This document shows positions 57,401-63,284 of a stretch of DNA of 63,284 nt, one piece after another (the stretch's first letter is position 1; every line of letters begins with the position of its first letter). The notes under the pieces were generated by a model. The model did not search any database, had not been told where the DNA came from, and saw nothing but the letters and a program-made list of their open reading frames with translations. The translations under genes were made by a program, and so were the position numbers. Source of the DNA: Deltaproteobacteria bacterium (GTDB lineage: Bacteria; Myxococcota_A; Polyangia; HGW-17); the NCBI GenBank assembly GCA_016937155.1, contig JAFGWM010000070.1, positions 1 to 63,284 of the forward strand, written 5' to 3'.

Positions 57401-58730
57401 TCTTTCCAACACCAATGAACCTGCACTTAAAGCAACGGTTTTCCATGCTCACAAGGATCTGGAAATGGTCTATCGGAATATAGGACAGAGGGATTTCCAG
57501 ATGTCCGAAATAAGGGCAATGGAAACGTTGGCTGATGAGGAAAGAAACAGAGAATGGAAATCGACTGCTCTGTGTCGCCGTCTTGGGTATTATCAGGAAA
57601 TAGGTGATCTGAAGAAAACGCTGGAAATTTTCAATGAATCTTATTCCCTTGCACGTGAGGTTAATGATTATTACTCAATGGTGGATTCCTTGAGAATTCT
57701 TGCAAGAGCTAAAATAGAGCTTGGAGAAATTTATACCGCCCTTGAGGTTATTGATCAGGCTCTGGATATAGTCTCCAAACACAAGGAAATATCCAGTATT
57801 GAAGCTGATCTGTTTCACATAAGGGGAAATGCACAGTTTTATATCGGGAACATCGATGAAGCACTGAAAACATATTCCCGGGCAATCGAACTGTTCAGAA
57901 AAGAAAAGAGGAGAACCCAGGAAGCCACTATTCTCATGAATCAGGGATTCCTTGCAGCTCATCAGGGAAGGTTTGAGGATGCCCTCTTTTACTACAAACA
58001 GGCATACCAGATAGATGTGGAAAAGGGAGACAGAGTTCACACTGGTGTAAAACTGTCAAATCTGGCCCAGGTTCATATTGAACTTGGAAATTTCGGTCAG
58101 GCCGCAAAAATTCTGAAACAGGCCCGAAAACTCTGTGAACAGACAAGAGACAACAGTGCACTTTCCGACAGCATTTTAACCATTGCCCAGCTTAAAATAA
58201 GGACTTCCAAATATGCTGAGGCAATGGCGTACATTTCAGAAGGTATCTCTTTGGCTTCAGAATCACTGATCGATGAAATTAGAGGCAGAAGACTGTGGGC
58301 TGTCTGTCAGATCGAGGATCCTGAAGGCAGCTATATGGAAGCTTTAGGTCAGACAGACAAAGTGGTGGAGTTAAGTAAAAAAGCTGCAGTTCCTGATGAA
58401 CTTATTTTAGGACTTTCATACAAGGCACTGGCTCTTCTGAAACTTGAGCAGGCAAAAGATGCAGCAATACACTCGAATAAGGCTGTAAGTTACAGTGTTG
58501 TAGTCCCTGTTCCCAATCTTGAAATCATATACTGGATTCACGGAATGGTTATGAATGCCCTGAATGAAAAATTCTGGGCTATGAAATATCTCGGAAAAGC
58601 CAAGGATGAAGTGCTAAGAAAGGCCAAGGGCCTCAGTCAGGAAAAAGCCAGAGAAATATATCTAAGTGTAAATCCTGCCAAAGAAATCATTGATACCTAC
58701 AACCGATTCGAAGATAAAAAGCATCACTGA
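54486..58730 (+). CDS. Giant Ser/Thr kinase - cyclase-like - AAA ATPase - TPR protein
   Basis: 1414 aa, four modules. Kinase (about 7-285): GQGGMAEVYLA, K38 in VALKK, HRD 144-146 (HRDMSPQN), DFG 164-166. A class III cyclase-like domain (about 345-525) follows, with VVNVLGTQEAANLM and ATLLSRFAPGEVVVSQFI; its metal Asp residues are not evident, so it looks degenerate. Then an AAA_16-type ATPase (about 540-800: Walker A GDMGLGKTS, Walker B ILVIEDLQWSD), and 10 or so TPRs (about 940-1400). No membrane helix. The architecture matches PknB-like signalling ATPases of myxobacteria. TTG start at 54486 with CGGAGT upstream. Confidence 0.9.
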   Translation: MEKISNYKIVRRIGQGGMAEVYLAQADYNGLKKTVALKKILDALSQKPHFRETFRYEASLSMELNHPNMVQVFDYGQTNDSRHLFMAMEFVDGTDLMKLIRRAKELQRPIPGGISAYVISEVLKGLDYAHRLVGSDGKPLKLVHRDMSPQNILLSYEGGVKVTDFGIAKALGKDEEQGVLRGKFHYMSPEQAHAEEVDARSDIFSVGLILYEMITGINPYSQFKGPKALEAARKAEIQPPSLVCEVSVELEQIIRKALAPKREDRYQRSREMQQDLSQYLHQLSLLYDSSSLMSFTEEIFPESERIGLNTAVDSSLQTEEKTGKGEGLGFTVETITEGGRFKETKKLVSMVVNVLGTQEAANLMGRERVDNLIDRFIDMVQNILLKDRQHRYRFKRLEKNSLLVVRGIPYTGEYDETELLRDAHKIRRDFATYKEIIPALDIGIGVYRSVVDLIHEREKVSWELGNEDLRQATLLSRFAPGEVVVSQFIHAAAKYNWILEQIDESFGSPVYKLVRQKDKTARIMSRVGGHIFGRSFELDSIRKLYDKVFTTSRMHNIVVIGDMGLGKTSLIQTFLNDVKKSAIIIRAEARPYYSYTPFALIVSILKDIIRINTSISEGDDYLKLLSVYLETILPSEETRNDVISSLGPILTTSDMEPESDDLKSLVIKSLETILKGIALQTPVILVIEDLQWSDTQSRNVLKAIIERDSINRKLLMLMSCREKENLDDTFYKFHPILLTNLDLETSRILVENRFVAPDTVQVLTDIIVKQGEGNPFFLNELVTSLHDMGIVSPSDSDTSKLVLAKPLTEDFHMEMSPTLEGIISSRLDALEPQLRRVLRLAAVAGRTFTRKLLDTLAGISTENQISIFLEKKFIKKMDESDRYSFIQQIMRDYAYEGIPEDEKRSAHLSVAKFMVESPSYNATREDAIIAYHYESGGDKSNASVYYLAAAHHARKLASNQEAERHYRKVLSNLSNTNEPALKATVFHAHKDLEMVYRNIGQRDFQMSEIRAMETLADEERNREWKSTALCRRLGYYQEIGDLKKTLEIFNESYSLAREVNDYYSMVDSLRILARAKIELGEIYTALEVIDQALDIVSKHKEISSIEADLFHIRGNAQFYIGNIDEALKTYSRAIELFRKEKRRTQEATILMNQGFLAAHQGRFEDALFYYKQAYQIDVEKGDRVHTGVKLSNLAQVHIELGNFGQAAKILKQARKLCEQTRDNSALSDSILTIAQLKIRTSKYAEAMAYISEGISLASESLIDEIRGRRLWAVCQIEDPEGSYMEALGQTDKVVELSKKAAVPDELILGLSYKALALLKLEQAKDAAIHSNKAVSYSVVVPVPNLEIIYWIHGMVMNALNEKFWAMKYLGKAKDEVLRKAKGLSQEKAREIYLSVNPAKEIIDTYNRFEDKKHH

Positions 58731-59115
58731 AATAAATCCTGCTCCTGACCCTGCCGCTTCCCTGATTCCGCTTCCCTGCCCTGATCTGTAGGGACTAGAT
58801 ACATAGGTGACAACTTTTTCGATCCCAGAAAATACCGGATCACAAAAGATATGTTACTCAGTATTGGGTTCACACGTTGAGATGTAGTCAGTATCTTCAA
58901 ATTCGTATTCCCATGTAAAATTTGGTTCCTGTGATGATGTTAGGTAACCTAACGAGAATGGGCGTGGTTGATGGTTTGAGATGAAGTGATCATGTTGGGG
59001 CCCCTGGAGGTTTCAACATGGGTAACATTATATTTAAACAAAAAAATTATTTTATACACTTGTAGATGTAGAATTGGGGGGTAAAGTTATTATCAACCAA
59101 TAGGAGGCTACTAAA
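58731..59115. other. Intergenic region upstream of the serpin (385 bp) with two palindromes
   Basis: No gene recognised. The first 60 bp are C/T-rich (cttccctgattccgcttccc) and resemble in composition the minisatellite at 62.8 kb. A 15-bp palindrome GTTAGGT-A-ACCTAAC lies at 58939-58953, and CATGTTG/CAACATG arms at 58991-58997 and 59014-59020 flank a GGGGCCCC core. Serpin start signals lie at the right end (AGGAGG at 59102). Confidence 0.6.
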
Positions 59116-60381
59116 ATGAAAAAACTTAGCTTAATTATCGTTATCTCACTATTTACTTTTTTAGGTTGCGAAACCGGGGATAAAACCACTGAGAATGATT
59201 TCAGTGTGGCTAAATCCAATCTCTCAAGGAACACAACTCCTGATGTAACAGATGAACAACTTCTGGATTTCGCTGAAGGCAATACCAGTTTTGCAATTGA
59301 CATGTATAATGAGTTTGCAGCCCGCCAAACTGGAAACATTTTTTACTCACCTTATTCAATTTCCATTGCCCTTGCCATGACATGGGCAGGTGCAGCTAAC
59401 AATACTTCGGATCAGATGGCTGATACACTGTATTTTGATTCCCCCGCTGATGAGATTCACACAAATTTTAATGCACTCGACCTTGCACTTATGAGTCGAG
59501 GCACCGGAGATCCCGATGAATTCCGCCTTGCGATAGCTAATGCTATCTGGGGTCAGACAGGTTATACATTTATGCAGGATTTCCTTGATACTCTTGCACT
59601 CAATTATGGCAGTGGACTTTTTCTTCTTGATTTCATTATGGATTATGAAAATTCACGAATCACAATCAATAACTGGGTTGAAGAACAAACAGAACATCGA
59701 ATTAAAGACCTTCTACCTGAAGGAAGTGTGACCAGCGACACAAGACTGGTTTTAACAAATGCTATTTACTTTAAAGCGGACTGGATGACCCAGTTTGAAC
59801 CGGACTGGACGAATCCAGGAACATTTAACCTACTAGATGGCTCCACCGCTTCCGTTGATATGATGAATGGTGAATTTAATCTACCATACATGGAAACGGC
59901 TGATTATCAAGCTGTTGAACTTCCTTATAAGGGTGATGATGTATCCATGGTTGTGATACTTCCAACATCTGGCTCCTTTGATACTGTTGAGGCATCCCTT
60001 GATTCTTCATTGCTCACCAACATTGAAGATAATCTTACTGTTGGTGATATGATGCTTTCCATGCCGAAATTCAGTTATGAATTTCAAGCTGGACTCAACG
60101 AAATTCTTGTCTCTTTAGGTATGGTTGATGCATTTAAAGCTGGAGTAGCCGATTTTTCAGGAATCGATGGAACCACAAACCTCGTTATAACTGATGTTGT
60201 TCATAAAGCCTTCGTTGCTGTAGATGAGGAAGGCACAGAAGCTGCTGCTGCAACCGGTGTTGTTGTAGGCAATAGAAGTGTTCCCGCAATTTCCTTTGTG
60301 GCAAACCGTCCCTTTATTTATTATATTCGCGACAAAGCCACCGGAACCATCCTCTTCATGGGCCGCCTCATGAACCCGTAA
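59116..60381 (+). CDS. Lipoprotein serpin (serine protease inhibitor)
   Basis: 421 aa. Lipoprotein signal ends in FLGC (C18). Full serpin domain: GNIFYSPYSISIALAMTWAG, LVLTNAIYFKADWMTQFEP, VELPYKGDDVSMVVILP, then the reactive-centre loop and VANRPFIYYIRDKATGTILF. The hinge EEGTEAAAAT has the small residues of inhibitory serpins. Counting from P15 Gly places Arg at P1 and Ser at P1' (GNR-SVP), so trypsin-like proteases are the expected targets. AGGAGG upstream. It stands alone with no neighbour protease gene. Bacterial serpins are often acquired horizontally; here a transfer origin is only inferred. Confidence 0.93.
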   Translation: MKKLSLIIVISLFTFLGCETGDKTTENDFSVAKSNLSRNTTPDVTDEQLLDFAEGNTSFAIDMYNEFAARQTGNIFYSPYSISIALAMTWAGAANNTSDQMADTLYFDSPADEIHTNFNALDLALMSRGTGDPDEFRLAIANAIWGQTGYTFMQDFLDTLALNYGSGLFLLDFIMDYENSRITINNWVEEQTEHRIKDLLPEGSVTSDTRLVLTNAIYFKADWMTQFEPDWTNPGTFNLLDGSTASVDMMNGEFNLPYMETADYQAVELPYKGDDVSMVVILPTSGSFDTVEASLDSSLLTNIEDNLTVGDMMLSMPKFSYEFQAGLNEILVSLGMVDAFKAGVADFSGIDGTTNLVITDVVHKAFVAVDEEGTEAAAATGVVVGNRSVPAISFVANRPFIYYIRDKATGTILFMGRLMNP

Positions 60382-60616
60382 TTTTTAAAACTCCACGTTA
60401 AAATCCTCATTTTCAAGTTTTAAAATTATAAAATATGAAATCAGAAAAGGTGGATGTCGAAGTGGCAAAACACCAATTTAAATCCGGAAAAACAAGTCAA
60501 ATTATTATCTCAGAGTGAATTCATTCTGGATTGAACGGGTTATACTTTAGTAGTAATTGTCCTGAAATACCTCTTTTTCAGTACTAATACCTAAACTAAG
60601 GACATTATAAGTCTGA

Positions 60617-62516
60617 AAAGGTACACAGTACTACTGCAACGGCGAAGGAGGCAGCGATGGCACTGGCTTCCTTTTCAGCACCGCCCAGGAGCCAGCAGGG
60701 CTCAATTGTGAAGCCGGTGGAATTGTCATAAATGGTGGCTCAGATATTGACGGTGATGGTATACTGGATCCGGAAGAAATCACAGATACACAGTACGTAT
60801 GCAATGGGGTGAGCTCATCTGATCATAACAGTCTGGTAGTGCTCAGTGAAGAAATTGCCGGGGCAAACTGCACCTATGGAGGTGTCGGTATTAGAAGCGG
60901 TCTGGATGATAATGGAGATGGTCTGCTTCAACCAGAAGAAGTGGAATCCACAACTTACGCATGTAACGGGGTTCCAGGCACAAATGGAACTGATGGCGTA
61001 AATAGTCTGGTAGACATTGCAACGGAGACCGCAGGCTCCAATTGTGCTGCTGGTGGGTTCAAGGTTCAGTGCGGCCCGGATATTGATGGATCTGGCTTAC
61101 TTGATTCCGGCGAAGTAAATTCGACAAACCACATATGTCATGGGGAGGATGGGAAGCGTTCTCTGGTGGCGGTTGCATCCGAATCTGCCGGTGGAAACTG
61201 CCCGACAGGGGGTTACCTAATCAAGAACGGTCTGGACACAAACGGGAACGGTATCCTCGACTCTGCCGAAGTATTGGCTTCATCATATGTATGCCATGGA
61301 AGCAGCGCATTAATGCGTACATCAAATGCCCCCTGGGGAGGAGTCTGCCAGCGTGGAGGTCTTCGGATTGAGACGGGGATCGACGAAAACACCAATGGCA
61401 TACTTGATGACAGTGAAGTAGATTATATTCAATACGTCTGCAACCTTTTTGTATCCGGTATCAGTGCAGGAATGAATTCCACCTGTGTATTGCTCTCGGA
61501 TAGCACGGTGAAGGCGGTCAACTGGGGGATGGCACAACCACCAATCGTCTCGTGCCTGTTGCGGTCTCCGGTCTGACCGGGGCAACCCGTATTACCGTTG
61601 GAGGTTATCATGCTTGTGCACTGATTTCAGGAGGCAAGTTGAAATGTTGGGGGTACAACGATGACGGACAATTAGGTGATGGTACCACCATTGATCGTCA
61701 TATGCCAGTATCTGTGACTGGTCTCGGTGATATTCTGGTTGCAACACAGATTTCTGCTGGTTTGTATCACACTTGTGCAGTTTTTTCCAATGGGGAAGCA
61801 AGATGCTGGGGATACAACAACTTTGGGCAATTAGGCGATGGTACGACTACCAGTCGGTCAACACCTGTCCTTGTGGCACATTCCCCATTTTCTCAAATCG
61901 ATTCAGGTCAATACCATACATGTGGTATTACTGACTGGAATTACGCGATGTGCTGGGGTACCAATGATCACGGTCAACTGGGGGATGGTACAACTACAAA
62001 TCGTACGACTCCCGTCCTGGTAAATGGTCCATTGGAATCATCACAGATATCAGTTGGAGCAACATTCACATGCAGCCACAAATCCACAGGAACAGCACAA
62101 TGCTGGGGTCTTAACAACCGGGGCCAACTTGGGGACGGTACAACTACTACCCGTACTTCACCGAGCAACGTATTCGGCCTCAGTACTGTAACTGAAATTA
62201 TTGCTGGTGAAGGCGCTGCTTGCGCACGAAAATCAGACAAAACGGCCAGTTGCTGGGGTAATAACGAATATGGCGAGTTAGGGGACGGCACAACAACATC
62301 AAGAACCACACCAGTCTCCGTGATCGGATTGACAAATCAGCTATTTCGAGAACTTTTTCTCATACCTGTTCACTTGGATCCGACGCCACAGTACACTGCT
62401 GGGGAAAAAACGACTATGGAAAACTGGGCGATGGCTCAACAACCAATAGAAGCAGGCCTGTTCTTTCTGCTGAGTCCGGATTTCCTCAGTTACCTGATGA
62501 TGTTTCGAAAGTTTAA
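60617..62516 (+). pseudogene. Decayed repeat-domain / RCC1-like protein gene (missing start, two frameshifts)
   Basis: A single protein can be followed through three frames. Frame 1 (60617 to about 61510, no start codon after the upstream TGA) encodes about five repeats of roughly 48 aa with pattern GxNC..GG..I..G.D.NGDGILD..EV....YVCNG. At about 61505-61515 homology shifts to the next frame with loss of the C-W-G part of an RCC1 repeat; RCC1 repeats (CWGxNxxGQLGDGTTTxRxxPV) then run from 61552 to about 62335. A second shift at about 62335-62340 continues the last repeat (HTCSLGSD, CWGKNDYGKLGDGS) to TAA at 62514-62516. Probably a former secreted repeat protein. Confidence 0.8.
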
Positions 62517-62712
62517 CGGAGCGTGCAGCAAGAAGTTGACCTATCTCATCAATAAGTGTATCATTTCCAGCAATTATACTCCGGAATGCATCTTTATGAA
62601 TTATGTAACATTCGGTATCTTCGGTGGAAATTATAATTGCTGTGCATTTTTCCCCGGTCATGATGGACTTTTCACCAAAAAATTAATATTGCCCAAGATT
62701 TGCAACGGTTTT
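62515..62712 (-). pseudogene. Remnant of a cyclic-nucleotide-binding domain gene
   Basis: On the minus strand, KPLQILGNIN (to about 62683) and, one frame over, FFGEKSIMTGEKCTAIIIST followed by CYIIHKDAFRSIIAGNDTL and IDEIGQLLAARS form the second half of a cNMP-binding domain: the FFGE motif and C-helix region. The frame breaks in a T run near 62678-62685. It lies between the end of the RCC1-type pseudogene and the minisatellite, so both ends are truncated. Confidence 0.6.
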
Positions 62713-62738
62713 CTCTTTTGCCCCCTGATTTCCCTGCC

Positions 62739-62866
62739 TTCCTGCTTCCTTTCTCCCTGACCTGTCTCCTGTCTCCATGCTCCATGCTCCTGTTTCCCTG
62801 CTCCTGCTCCATGCTCCTGCTCCATGCTCCTGTTTCCCTGCTCCTGCTCCATGCTCCTTTTTCCAC
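62739..62866. repeat. C/T-rich minisatellite, 40-bp period
   Basis: The block 62781-62857 has about 1.9 copies of a 40-bp unit built from tccatgctcctgtttccctg, ctcctgc and a 13-bp sub-unit tccatgctcctgc. Degenerate ctgcttcc/ctcctgtctcc repeats extend left to about 62739. Both strands have open frames through it, but the predicted peptides (repeated EQEHG/MEQ) look like non-coding translation. Confidence 0.85.
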
Positions 62867-62949
62867 CTTTTGCGGGCACATCCCCGCCTTCGCCCCTATG
62901 GTATATTATCTATTCAATGTTAATGGGAAGTGACAAGCACTTTAATGAA

Positions 62950-63284
62950 TTATCTGCCGCCCTGATGCCTGACACCCATATTTCTGGGATCTTTTCGTGG
63001 GTTTTTCGGTCTTTTGGGAGTTCTTGAAGTACCTACCTTTATGCATCTCCCAGATTTTTCAACAGTACCTGAAGGACAAACACACCGATTATTCTTATTC
63101 ACTTTTCCATTTTTGCAACGAGTTGCAGGTGATCTCATTGTCACTACGGGAACACATCGGTTACCCTGTTTTCTGGTTGCAGGAGGACAAATACACTGAT
63201 TACCCACGCGTTTCATTCCATTTTTACAAACTACCTTCTTTACACACCGGCCTCTTGAAAGCTCCGTTCCCTGGGGACATTCAC
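62950..63284 (-). CDS. Cys-rich repeat protein, N-terminus beyond the window
   Basis: The frame is open to the right window edge, so the start lies outside. The visible C-terminal 111 codons hold at least two and a half copies of a 35-40-aa repeat: ECPQGTELSRGRCVK, CKNGMKRVGNQCICPPAT, CKNGKVNKNNRCVCPSGT, GRCIK. The Cys spacing resembles EGF-like or trypsin-inhibitor-like Cys-rich modules. A basic tail follows (RTPKRPKNPRKDPRN). Probably secreted. Confidence 0.62.
   Translation of the reverse strand, partial: ECPQGTELSRGRCVKKVVCKNGMKRVGNQCICPPATRKQGNRCVPVVTMRSPATRCKNGKVNKNNRCVCPSGTVEKSGRCIKVGTSRTPKRPKNPRKDPRNMGVRHQGGR

Noticed and set aside
58790-58830. Possible insertion-sequence end (tagatacataggtgac)
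   Set aside because: Looked familiar, but no matching inverted end or transposase is visible in the window.
62658-62881. Small protein with repeated EQEHG/MEQ motif
   Set aside because: Translation of the minisatellite in two frames; no ribosome site or non-repeat core.

Overview
The window is a bacterial chromosomal segment, AT-leaning and gene-dense. Several features point to a myxobacterium-like (deltaproteobacterial, Myxococcota/Bradymonadales-type) lineage: Hanks-type Ser/Thr kinases, one of them a giant kinase-ATPase-TPR protein; a PP2C phosphatase; a VWA/MopE-like protein whose C-terminus looks like a MYXO-CTERM sorting tail; an AgmX/PglI-type C-terminal domain; and many lipoproteins. 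Long-form HPF beside rpoN, a Na+-NQR operon and TonB-dependent uptake fit a Gram-negative with a sodium-linked respiratory chain. The lineage is an inference from gene content. TTG starts with good Shine-Dalgarno sites recur (for example at 1450, 5212, 9012, 10199, 33288, 41523, 54486).

Layout. 1-680: a 116-bp tandem duplication, then three tRNA genes on the minus strand (Arg-ACG, Ser-GCT, Ser-TGA). 0.8-10 kb: response regulator, Tat-exported metallophosphoesterase, MopE-like surface protein, APC permease, lipoprotein, GNAT-TrmO fusion, PD-(D/E)XK nuclease-like protein. 10-16.4 kb: a zinc-ribbon membrane kinase facing a five-gene minus-strand run (paralogous pair, lipoprotein, carbamate kinase, ThiI). 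16.7-25.3 kb: plus-strand run with rimO, a PP2C phosphatase, then pncC(cinA) - 2H phosphoesterase(ligT-like) - recA, and a class A PBP. 25.4-29.1 kb: secreted three-repeat protein, kinase, lipoprotein. 29-33.3 kb: FapA/DUF342 protein, SGNH esterase and small proteins. 32.8-37.5 kb: NQR operon (HMA-nqrBCDEF-zinc-finger) without nqrA. 37.6-43 kb: a coherent island of a DUF364 protein, TonB receptor, lipoprotein, stand-alone ModE-type regulator and NTPase/membrane fusion, with operator-like palindromes in both divergent intergenic regions. 43-54.3 kb: housekeeping genes (Lon-like protease, metK, mnmG, hpf, rpoN, HIT) with lipoproteins and an AgmX-type protein. 54.5-58.7 kb: the giant kinase. 58.7-63.3 kb: accessory material comprising a lipoprotein serpin with Arg-Ser at the predicted reactive bond, a decayed repeat/RCC1 gene read in three successive frames, a cyclic-nucleotide-binding domain remnant, a minisatellite and a partial Cys-rich repeat gene.

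The best candidate for an undescribed system is the 37.6-43 kb island. Its ModE-type regulator, a Mo-box-like palindrome upstream of the TonB receptor, a lipoprotein with faint molybdopterin-fold resemblance and a P-loop NTPase fused to a membrane domain suggest a molybdate/tungstate (or related metal complex) acquisition system. That assignment is inference; the individual parts are visible in the sequence.
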